Source: Streptomyces sp. NBC_01016
GTDB lineage: Bacteria; Actinomycetota; Actinomycetes; Streptomycetales; Streptomycetaceae
Direction: 5' to 3'
NCBI RefSeq assembly: GCF_026341035.1
Contig: NZ_JAPEOQ010000002.1
Coordinates: forward strand, 3,596,001 to 3,660,000
DNA: 64,000 bases
The translations under genes were made by a program, and so were the position numbers. A model generated the notes under the pieces. The model searched no databases. It was given only the letters and a program-made list of their open reading frames with translations, and had not been told where the DNA came from. Each line of letters opens with the position of its first letter. Positions within the stretch are counted from its first letter, which is position 1. This document shows positions 51,764-59,097 of this stretch, one piece after another.

Positions 51764-52794
51764 TGCGCCTCGCTCTCCGCCAGCGCCCGGAACAGGGCGC
51801 GTTTCGCGACGCGTTGGGCGCCGAGCGCGTCCTGCGCGGCCTGGCGCGCGGCGAGTTCCTCCCGGTCCAGGTAGCCAAGCGCCCGGTGGAAGGCGCGCAT
51901 CGTGCGGATCCCGGTGCGTGCCGCCTCGACGGGGTCCTCACGGAACGGGAACTGGTCCAGCTGCCACACGCCTTCCCAGCCCGCGTCGTGCAGCGCGTAG
52001 AAGAACTCGAACGTCTCCAGGAGGTGTACGGAGCCGACGACCATGTCGTCGTCCCAGCCCCGGAAGTTGTCGTTGACGTCGATGGCGAAGAGCTTGTCGC
52101 GGGCGATCGCCAGGCGCGCGGCCTCCGCCGGGGTCTCGCCCCCGTACAGCGAGTGCCCGAAGTCGAGCAGTACGCCGACATTGTCGACGCCCATGTCCTC
52201 GATGGCCAGCAGGGTCCGTGCGACGGAGGAGAACACCATGCGGTTGCGCGGCTCGCGCGGTTTGTACTCGATGGCGAAGTTCAAGTCGGGGTAGGCCCGG
52301 GCGAGTTCACGGATGGCGCCCACGGACTTGTCCCACAGGTCGGTGTAGTCGGCCTGGAACGGATAGTCGTAGCCGTCCTGTCCCGGCCACAACTTGACGT
52401 ACTCCACGCCGAGTTCGCGCCCCACCTCGGCCGATTCGGCCACCAGCTCGATCGCCTGGCGGCGCACGGCGGGGTCCGGGTTGGTGAAGCCGCCCTTGGC
52501 GAACTTGCCGGTGTAGAACTCCGGGGTCACGGCGATGGCCCGCAGATTCTGCTCGGCGAGCGCGCCCTTGACCTCCTTCGTGCTGATGTCGCCGGGCGGG
52601 AAAGGCCAGTTGAGGTCGAGCACCGACAGGTCGCCGACGGCGCCGGCCAGCTTGATGGCGTCGAGAACGGTGCGGGGCTCGCCGTAGCCGTCCGTGGCGT
52701 AGCGGTCGACATAGGTGGCGAAGTGCCAGACGCCCGCGCCGTACACCGGATCGGACGCATCGTTGTGAATGTCTATGCGCTCACGATTGGACAT
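51760..52794 (-). CDS. TIM-barrel sugar isomerase/epimerase (xylose isomerase-like)
   Basis: 344 residues of the AP_endonuc_2/xylose isomerase-like superfamily. Acidic metal ligands are likely in the segments YVKLWPG, AIEYKPREPRN, GVLLDFGHSLYGG and DVNDNFRGWDDD. It is the first gene of the four-gene operon and would isomerise an aldose to the ketose taken by the kinase. D-apiose isomerase is of this family and would fit the following genes. Another aldose cannot be excluded. Confidence 0.82.
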   Translation of the reverse strand: MSNRERIDIHNDASDPVYGAGVWHFATYVDRYATDGYGEPRTVLDAIKLAGAVGDLSVLDLNWPFPPGDISTKEVKGALAEQNLRAIAVTPEFYTGKFAKGGFTNPDPAVRRQAIELVAESAEVGRELGVEYVKLWPGQDGYDYPFQADYTDLWDKSVGAIRELARAYPDLNFAIEYKPREPRNRMVFSSVARTLLAIEDMGVDNVGVLLDFGHSLYGGETPAEAARLAIARDKLFAIDVNDNFRGWDDDMVVGSVHLLETFEFFYALHDAGWEGVWQLDQFPFREDPVEAARTGIRTMRAFHRALGYLDREELAARQAAQDALGAQRVAKRALFRALAESEAQ

Positions 52795-52917
52795 GTAGCG
52801 GACCGTACGGAGGGGCGTGGAGCGGTGTCAAGGTATGTGTACTGGTGGGTCGTCGGCACCGTGCGCCGATGGCACCGGACGGGCGGCCGCCCGAGTGTGC
52901 GGCCGCCCACCGATCCG

Positions 52918-53313
52918 TCAGCCCTCGTCCCCGGTGGCCGACTCGCTGCCTCCCGTACGCAGCCACACCGCCGTGTCCGCCGGCAGCAGCCCGTCCTCCG
53001 TCAGCGGGCCGCTCGCCAACAGCACCTCGCCAGGCGGGAGATGGGCCGGCGGGCCGTCGACGTTCACTACGCACTCCCAGCCGCCGGAGCGGGTGAAGTG
53101 CAGCAGTTGCTCGGCCTCTGCCATCCCCGCCTCGCCCAGTACCTCGCTGCCGGGCGCCCCCGGTCGCAGCAGCTCGCGGCGCAGGCGCAGTGCCGCCCGG
53201 TAGAAGGCGAGCTGCGAGTCGGGGTCCCGGTCCTGGGCCGCGACCGACAGTGCGCCGAAGCCCTCCGGCTGCGGCAGCCAGGCCGGCGCGTCACCGAAAC
53301 CGTACGACGGGCC
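52918..53313 (-). pseudogene. C-terminal fragment of a GH13 alpha-glucosidase
   Basis: Translated from about 53313, the frame begins GPSYGFGDAPAWLPQPEGFG, continues QDRDPDSQLAFYRAALRLRR and ends with a domain (VVNVDGPPAHLPPGEVLLAS, LLPADTAVWL) that is the usual end of Streptomyces alpha-glucosidases. The upstream ~400 residues with the catalytic barrel are missing. Homology stops where a fragment of an unrelated gene on the other strand begins. Confidence 0.8.
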
Positions 53314-53615
53314 AGGGCACCCTCGACGTCCTGCTCCCTACCGGCCAGGGCTCCGACGTCTACGCCGACATGGTGCGGAAGTCCGGCCGGGGCGCCCTGC
53401 TGTGCTACTACCGCATCGAGGACGGAACCCACGTCGACTCCCTCGTCGACACCTTCCCCGGCAAGCTCCGTCCGATCGTGCCGTGCCACCGTGCCGCCTT
53501 CGAGGCCATGGAGGAGTGGGTCGCCGGAAAGGGCCGGCCCCCGGCCGGTCACACCGTCCGGCGCCCGGCCGACGCGGACACCGAGACGCTGCTCACCAGT
53601 TGCCCGTTGGAGTAG
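53314..53615 (+). pseudogene. C-terminal fragment of a secreted-type alpha/beta hydrolase
   Basis: About 100 codons reading QGTLDVLLPTGQGSDVYADM through EDGTHVDSL and PCHRAAFEAMEEWV to a TAG stop. The GTHVD motif would contain the catalytic His of an alpha/beta hydrolase, and the pattern resembles actinobacterial feruloyl esterase or depolymerase-like enzymes. The nucleophile half is absent and no start codon with a ribosome site is visible. It abuts the GH13 fragment at about 53308-53320. Confidence 0.7.
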
Positions 53616-53617
53616 CG

Positions 53618-53677
53618 TCAGCGCTTCAGGTCGCGCAGACACTTGCCGAACTTCTCCAGGCCGTCGATGTTGCGCGG
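53618..53677 (-). pseudogene. Last codons of an unidentified minus-strand gene
   Basis: The minus-strand frame reads RNIDGLEKFGKCLRDLKR and a stop at 53618-53620, a plausible natural C-terminus, but nothing recognisable lies upstream of about 53677. It is placed between two other truncated ends and is probably another piece of the recombination scar. The identity is unknown. Confidence 0.35.
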
Positions 53678-53869
53678 TCCACCACCGGCCCGGCCCCGCT
53701 CGGCCTCGCCCTCATCGCGCCCGCCATCGCCACCTTCGGGACCCAACCGGTGCTGCTCACCTGTGCGTTGATCTGCTTCCTGGCCCCGGCGGCCGCCGCC
53801 CTCGCCCCCACGGCGCGACACTTCACGCGAGCGCCGGGCGCCCAGGTAAACCCCCGCCGCCAGGTGTAG
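53672..53869 (+). pseudogene. C-terminal fragment of an MFS-type transporter
   Basis: The frame covers about 65 codons with one or two membrane helices (LGLALIAPAIATFGTQPVLL, ALICFLAPAAAALAP), typical of the last helices of DHA-type exporters, then a polar tail and a TAG stop. The other ten helices are missing and no ribosome site precedes it. Confidence 0.6.
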
Positions 53870-53938
53870 GAAACTCCACCCCACCGACGGGCACTGCGCC
53901 CCATGTGCCCGCCCCCGTCGCTCCATAGCGTCGTCACC

Positions 53939-53957
53939 GGGGCACAAGCGGTGCCCC
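53939..53957. promoter_or_regulatory. Perfect dyad GGGGCAC-AAGCG-GTGCCCC before the ABC exporter
   Basis: Seven-base arms with a 5-base centre lie 26 bases before the ABC ATPase start. It could form a leader hairpin near the ribosome site or serve as an operator. The two-component system downstream does not have an equivalent dyad that I saw. Confidence 0.4.
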
Positions 53958-53982
53958 ACGTGAAGACGTGGAGGTGCCGACG

Positions 53983-54810
53983 ATGTTCGGACGTACGAGT
54001 CGTGCGCGAAGGAAGGCCCGGCCGGCACGCGGCCGGGAGGCACTGCGGCTCGACCGGGTGCGCAAGGTGTACGGGACGGACGAGGCCGCGGTGACCGCGC
54101 TGGACGGGGTGTCGCTGAGTCTGCCCACCGGGAGTTTCACCGCGGTCATGGGGCCCTCCGGCTCCGGCAAGTCGACGTTGCTGCAGTGCGCGGCCGGGCT
54201 CGATCGGCCGGACGGCGGGACCGTCACCGTCGACGGGGAAGAGCTGACCGGAGGCAACGAAGCGGCGCTCACCAAGTTCCGGCGCACCCGGATCGGGTTC
54301 GTGTTCCAGCAGTACAACCTCCTCGACACCCTCACCGTGGAGCAGAACACGAGCCTGCCGCTGCGACTCGCCGGGCGGCGTGTCGACCGGGCGCGGGTGC
54401 GCGAGACACTGCGGCAGGTGGGGCTCGCGGAGCGCCTCGGGCATCGGCCCGCCGAACTGTCCGGCGGGCAGCGCCAACGCGTCGCGATCGCCCGCGCGCT
54501 GGTCGCCGAACCGGCCGTGCTCTTCGCCGACGAGCCGACCGGCGCGCTCGACACCCGCAGCGCGCGGGAGGTCCTCACCCTGCTCCGGGAGGCGGCGCGG
54601 CTGCACGGCCGCACCGTCGTGATGGTCACCCACGACCCGGTGGCCGCCTCGTACGCCGACACGGTGCTGTTCCTCGCGGACGGACGGCTCGCCGGGCGCC
54701 TCGACGCGCCGAGCGTGGACGCCGTCGCCGAACGGCTCGCGCACCTCGGGGACCGTCCGACGACGACCACCACGGCCAACGCCGCGGCGCACACCGAGAT
54801 GGAGGTGTGA
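53983..54810 (+). CDS. ABC transporter ATP-binding protein (MacB/LolD type)
   Basis: 275 residues. Walker A is GPSGSGKST near 53, the Q-loop FVFQQYNLLD, the signature LSGGQRQRVAIARALVAEP and Walker B VLFADEPTGALD, followed by the H-loop VMVTHD. This is the lipoprotein or antimicrobial-peptide exporter class. ATG 53983 has GGAGG 8 bases upstream. The permease gene follows after 4 bases and a two-component system after that, the standard layout of peptide-sensing export modules. Confidence 0.95.
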   Translation: MFGRTSRARRKARPARGREALRLDRVRKVYGTDEAAVTALDGVSLSLPTGSFTAVMGPSGSGKSTLLQCAAGLDRPDGGTVTVDGEELTGGNEAALTKFRRTRIGFVFQQYNLLDTLTVEQNTSLPLRLAGRRVDRARVRETLRQVGLAERLGHRPAELSGGQRQRVAIARALVAEPAVLFADEPTGALDTRSAREVLTLLREAARLHGRTVVMVTHDPVAASYADTVLFLADGRLAGRLDAPSVDAVAERLAHLGDRPTTTTTANAAAHTEMEV

Positions 54811-54814
54811 GCGC

Positions 54815-56152
54815 ATGTTCTCCCTGGCCCTGCGGTCCGTGCGGCATCGCCCCGGACGATTCGCCGCGACGCTGCTGTCCGCGTTCCTCGGCGCGGTGAT
54901 CGTCATGTCCTTCGACTCGCTCTACGACACCGCCGCCCAGGCCGGCGTCGACGACACCAGTGCCACGACCCTGACCACGTCAGCGAGCGTGGTCGGCGGG
55001 TACGGCACGCTCCTGGTGTTCTTCGCGATCGCCTCCACTCTGACCGTGAACGTACGCCAGCGCGCCGTGGAACTGTCCCTGCTCCGCAGTTGCGGCGCGA
55101 CGCCAGCACAGATCAAGCGCATGGTCGTCGGCGAGGCGGCCGTGATCGGGGTCTTCGCGTCACTGCTCGCCATCGGACCCGCCGTGCTCGGCGGGCGCGC
55201 GCTGGTGGGTGCCTTCCAGGACACCGGGCAGGTCGCGCACGCCGTCGACCCGGTGTTCGGGCCGGTCGCGGCGGGCAGCGGCGCCGCGGTGACGGTGCTG
55301 GCCGCGACCGGTGCCGCGTTCCTCGCGGTGCGCCGCGCCACCCGGCAGCTGGCCGGCGAGCGACGGCCGCGCGGACGCCTGCGGACCGTCGGCGGGACCG
55401 CGGCGCTCGTGCTCGGCGTCTGCTCGGCGAGCGCCACCTTCGCGTTCGACGCGACCGATCCGGCGCTGATGGCGCTCCCTGCCTACGGCGCGATTCTGCT
55501 CTCCATCGGCTTCGCCGCGTTCGCCCCCGCGCTGCTGCGCGCCGCGCTCGCGGTGCTCACCTGGCCGCTCACCGCGCTGACCGGCGCGAGCGGGTACTTG
55601 ACGATCCACAACCTGCGACAGCGCGCCGGGGACCTCTCCGCCGTGCTGATGCCGCTGATCCTTTTCATCGGCGTCGCGACGGCGACGCTCTCCATGCAGG
55701 CCGTGGAGAACGACGCGGTCGCGTCCTCCGGCCTCGCGCGCAGCGTCGACGACAAGAACCTCGCGACGCTCAACCTGATCGTCGTCGGCATCATCGTCGT
55801 CTTCGCCTGCATCATGCTGATCAACAGCCTGTACGCGGCGACCGTCCACCGGCGCCGCGAGTTCGGCGGCCAGCGGCTCGCGGGCGCGACCCCGGGCCAG
55901 GTCCTCACGATGGTCGGCGCGGAGAGCGCGGTCCTGACGGTCACCGGCGTGGTGGCGGGGACGATCGCGGCGCTCGCCGGGCTCGTGCCGTTCACCGCGG
56001 TGCGTGCCGACGGAGTGCTGCCGGGGCAGGGGCCGTGGATCTGGGCGGCCACGGTCGCCGTCGCCGTCGCGGCGACGTTCGGCACCGGACTCGCCACGAC
56101 ACGGCGGGTGTTGCGCGCCCCGGCGGTGGAGGCGGTGGCCGTTGCCGCCTGA
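54815..56152 (+). CDS. FtsX-like ABC permease
   Basis: 445 residues with eight or more membrane segments and two FtsX-type regions (TLTVNVRQRAVELSLLRSCGATPAQIKRMV and MLINSLYAATVHRRREFGGQRLAGATPGQVL), each typical of MacB/FtsX transmission domains. No large periplasmic domain is present. With the preceding ATPase it would export a peptide, antibiotic or lipid across the membrane. Confidence 0.92.
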   Translation: MFSLALRSVRHRPGRFAATLLSAFLGAVIVMSFDSLYDTAAQAGVDDTSATTLTTSASVVGGYGTLLVFFAIASTLTVNVRQRAVELSLLRSCGATPAQIKRMVVGEAAVIGVFASLLAIGPAVLGGRALVGAFQDTGQVAHAVDPVFGPVAAGSGAAVTVLAATGAAFLAVRRATRQLAGERRPRGRLRTVGGTAALVLGVCSASATFAFDATDPALMALPAYGAILLSIGFAAFAPALLRAALAVLTWPLTALTGASGYLTIHNLRQRAGDLSAVLMPLILFIGVATATLSMQAVENDAVASSGLARSVDDKNLATLNLIVVGIIVVFACIMLINSLYAATVHRRREFGGQRLAGATPGQVLTMVGAESAVLTVTGVVAGTIAALAGLVPFTAVRADGVLPGQGPWIWAATVAVAVAATFGTGLATTRRVLRAPAVEAVAVAA

Positions 56153-56219
56153 GGCGCCGGAGTCGGCCCGGCATAATCGGAGCGGAACGGGCCTACGGGG
56201 CGGCGGACGGATCACCGAC

Positions 56220-57515
56220 ATGCACGTCACACGGATCGAACGGATCGAGCGGATCAAGGGGGCGGCGCTGGCCGGGGCTCGTGGCCTCGCGCTGTCCCTG
56301 CTGTCGCTCGCCGGATCCCTCGTCCTGTTCGTGACGTCCGTCGTCTCGATCGTCTGCATCGTGGTCGGCGTCGGCCTGTTCACCACCCCGCCGCTGCTGC
56401 GGCTCGTCCGCTCCCACGCCGACGTACGGCGCATGCTGGCGGCGCGCTGGTGCGGCGTGACGATCCCGCGGGCCGCGTACCGGACCCGGTCGGGCGACCG
56501 GCTGCCCGGTCCGCTCGGGCAGCCGGACGCGTGTCTGCGGATGCTGCGCGACCCGGCGACCTGGCGGAACCTGCGCTGGCTTGTGGCCGACATGACCGCC
56601 GGGTTCGCCACCGCCCTGCTGCCCGCCGCGCTCGTCGCGTACCCGGTCGAGGGCTACGCGCTCGCGGCGGGACTCTGGCGCGTGTTCGACGGGGGAGTGT
56701 GGTGGTACGGCTTCGTCCCGGTCAGCGGCCAGGCCACCGCACTGGCCGCCGCCGTACTCGCCACCCTCATCGCCGTCGCCGCCTATTACGTGGCGGAACC
56801 GATGCTCCGCGTCCACTTCACGCTCACCCGCCGGCTGCTCGCCCCGCACGGCGCCGAGCTGCGGCACCGCGTCGAGGAACTCGCCCGGACCCGGCACGAC
56901 GCCGTCGACGCCTCCGCCGCCGAACTGCGCCGCATCGAACGCGACTTGCATGACGGCGCGCAGGCCCGGCTCGTCGCGATGGGCATGAACCTCGGCACCG
57001 TCGACGCACTCATGGAGAGCGACCCGGCGACCGCCCGGGCGCTGCTCGCCCGGGCCCGCGCCGACTCCGTCCGGGCGCTGGAGGAACTGCGCGAGCTCGT
57101 CCGCGGCATCTACCCGCCCGTCCTTGCCGAACGTGGCCTCTCCGACGCCGTCCGCGCGCTGGCCCTGCGGATGCCCGTGCCCGTGGAGCCCCGGACCGAG
57201 CTGCCCGGCCGCCCCGAGGCCGCCGTCGAATCCGCCGCCTACTTCGCGACGAGCGAGGCGCTGACGAACGCCGCCAAGCACGCCGCAGCCACCCACGTCC
57301 GCCTCCAACTCACTCACCAGCACGGCGTCCTGCGCATCGACGTCACCGACGACGGCCGCGGCGGCGCCGACCCCGAAGGCTCCGGCCTGCGCGGCGTCGC
57401 CCGCCGACTCGACGCCTTCGACGGCACCCTCACCGTGAACAGCCCCGACGGCGGACCCACCAGCGTCACCATGGAGATCCCGTGCAGCCTGCTCCCGCCC
57501 GGTAGCGTGGCGTGA
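56220..57515 (+). CDS. NarL-class sensor histidine kinase (HisKA_3)
   Basis: 431 residues. At least four membrane helices lie in the first 200 residues, with a central region typical of Streptomyces sensors. The dimerisation/phosphoacceptor motif is RIERDLHDGAQARLVAMGMNLG near 240-261 with the phosphorylated His. The ATPase domain has ALTNAAKHA (N box) and DDGRGG with GLRGVARRLDAFDG. ATG 56220 is used. The response regulator is 31 bases downstream. It probably senses cell-envelope or antibiotic stress and controls the adjacent ABC exporter. Confidence 0.92.
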   Translation: MHVTRIERIERIKGAALAGARGLALSLLSLAGSLVLFVTSVVSIVCIVVGVGLFTTPPLLRLVRSHADVRRMLAARWCGVTIPRAAYRTRSGDRLPGPLGQPDACLRMLRDPATWRNLRWLVADMTAGFATALLPAALVAYPVEGYALAAGLWRVFDGGVWWYGFVPVSGQATALAAAVLATLIAVAAYYVAEPMLRVHFTLTRRLLAPHGAELRHRVEELARTRHDAVDASAAELRRIERDLHDGAQARLVAMGMNLGTVDALMESDPATARALLARARADSVRALEELRELVRGIYPPVLAERGLSDAVRALALRMPVPVEPRTELPGRPEAAVESAAYFATSEALTNAAKHAAATHVRLQLTHQHGVLRIDVTDDGRGGADPEGSGLRGVARRLDAFDGTLTVNSPDGGPTSVTMEIPCSLLPPGSVA

Positions 57516-57546
57516 GCCGATTGCCGAGAGCCTCACGGGAGCCAGT

Positions 57547-58197
57547 GTGCGCGTAGTGATCGCCGAGGACCTCTTCCTGCTGCGCGACGGACTCGTACGC
57601 ATGCTGGAGGCGTTCGGCTTCGAGGTGCTCGCCGCGGTGGACAACGGACCCGCCCTCGCCCGCGCGCTCGAGGAACCGAGCCTCGAGGTCGCCGTCGTCG
57701 ACGTCCGGCTCCCGCCGACCCAGACCGACGAGGGCCTGCGGTGCGCCCTCGCCGCCCGCCGCGCCCGTCCCGGCCTGCCGATCCTGGTCCTCTCCCAGCA
57801 CGTCGAGCAGTTGTACGCGCGTGAACTCCTGGCCGACGGCAAGGGCGGCATCGGCTATCTGCTCAAGGACCGTGTGTTCGACGCCGCGCAGTTCGTCGAC
57901 GCCGTGCGCCGCGTCGCCGCGGGCGGCACCGCGATGGACCCCGAGGTCATCTCGCAGCTCCTGGCCCGCAGTTCCACCCGCGACCGTGCCGTGAACCGCC
58001 TCACGCCCCGGGAGACCGAGGTGCTCGAACTGATGGCCCAGGGCCGCTCCAACGCCGCCATCGCCGAGAAGCTCGTCGTCACGGAACGCTCGGTGTCCAA
58101 GCACACCGCCAACATCTTCCAGAGGCTGGAGCTCACCGTGTCGGACGACGACAACCGGCGGGTACTCGCGGTGCTGGCGTATCTGGACCGAGGATGA
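57547..58197 (+). CDS. NarL/LuxR-type response regulator
   Basis: 216 residues. The receiver domain has acidic residues in VVIAEDLFLLRDGL and the phosphoacceptor Asp in VAVVDVRLPP, with Lys in YLLKDR. The LuxR HTH is LTPRETEVLELMAQGRSNAAI to VSKHTANIFQRLEL. GTG start at 57547. Partner of the upstream kinase. Its stop overlaps the ATG of the hydrolase gene. Confidence 0.94.
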   Translation: MRVVIAEDLFLLRDGLVRMLEAFGFEVLAAVDNGPALARALEEPSLEVAVVDVRLPPTQTDEGLRCALAARRARPGLPILVLSQHVEQLYARELLADGKGGIGYLLKDRVFDAAQFVDAVRRVAAGGTAMDPEVISQLLARSSTRDRAVNRLTPRETEVLELMAQGRSNAAIAEKLVVTERSVSKHTANIFQRLELTVSDDDNRRVLAVLAYLDRG

Positions 58198-58217
58198 GCC
58201 GAGCGAGAGGAAGACCC

Positions 58218-59045
58218 GTGTCCCTGTCCGCTTTCGACCGTGCCTATGACGAACTCCTGGCCCGCTGGCCCGAGTTCACGAAGGAGCGCGACGTCGTCAC
58301 GCCGTACGGGCGCACCCGGGTCCATGTGCACGGACCGGCGGACGGCAGACCGCTCGTGCTGCTGCCCGGCGGCTCGGCGACCGGTCTGGTCTGGTTCGCC
58401 AACGCACCGGCCCTGGGCAAGAGGTACCGGATCTACGCGGTCGATCTGCTGGGCGACGCAGGGCGTACCGAACGCCGTGGCGTACCGCTGCGGAACGCCG
58501 ACGACCTGATGGTCTGGATGGACGCGCTGCTTGACGGGCTCGGCCTCACTCGCACGCATCTGTGCGGCCACTCGTACGGCGCCTGGATAGCCGTCCGGTA
58601 CGCGCTGCACGCGCCGGGGCGGATCGACAGGCTCGCCCTCGTCGACCCCACGCAGGTCTTCGCCGGATTCCGCCCCGGCTATCTGCTGCGCGCGCTGCCC
58701 ACCCTCGTCCGTCCGAGCGAGGCCCGTGCCCGCGCCTTTCTGGCCTGGGAGACGCGGGACGCCCACCCGGACGAGGACTGGCAACGTCTCTACACGCTGG
58801 CCGGCATGGTTCCCGGTCGTAAGCTCATCGCCGGTGGCCGCCCGCGGGTCGCCGGCCTCCGGATGCCGGTGCTGACGCTGCTCGCGGAGCACAGCCGCGC
58901 CCACCACGCAGGCAAGGTCGCCGACACGGCCCGCCGGACGCTCCCGCAGGGTGAGGTGGCCGTGCTCCGCGGAGCCACGCACCACTCCCTGCCGCTCACC
59001 GCACCGGAGGAGTTGAACGCCCCGCTGATGGAATTCCTGGGGTGA
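58218..59045 (+). CDS. Alpha/beta hydrolase
   Basis: 275 residues from the GTG at 58218, which has GAGAGGAAG upstream. An ATG at 58194 overlapping the regulator stop in ATGA would add eight residues. The oxyanion strand LVLLPGGSATGLVW, nucleophile elbow GHSYGAWIA (Ser) near 110, an acid in PVLTLLAEHSR and the His in GATHHSLPL form the triad. Substrate unknown; a lipase or esterase is likely. It may be co-transcribed with the two-component genes. Confidence 0.87.
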   Translation: MSLSAFDRAYDELLARWPEFTKERDVVTPYGRTRVHVHGPADGRPLVLLPGGSATGLVWFANAPALGKRYRIYAVDLLGDAGRTERRGVPLRNADDLMVWMDALLDGLGLTRTHLCGHSYGAWIAVRYALHAPGRIDRLALVDPTQVFAGFRPGYLLRALPTLVRPSEARARAFLAWETRDAHPDEDWQRLYTLAGMVPGRKLIAGGRPRVAGLRMPVLTLLAEHSRAHHAGKVADTARRTLPQGEVAVLRGATHHSLPLTAPEELNAPLMEFLG

Positions 59046-59054
59046 CGTGACGGA

Positions 59055-59097
59055 TCCGGATCAGTGGTGGCTCCGGATCAGTGGCGGATCCGGATCA
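59055..59097. repeat. 17-bp tandem repeat, 2.5 copies, between convergent genes
   Basis: TCCGGATCA begins at 59055, 59072 and 59089, an exact 17-base period, with the unit TCCGGATCAGTGGTGGC once and a two-base variant once. The repeat covers the gap between the hydrolase stop and the GH31 stop, whose last codon lies in the third copy. Confidence 0.75.
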
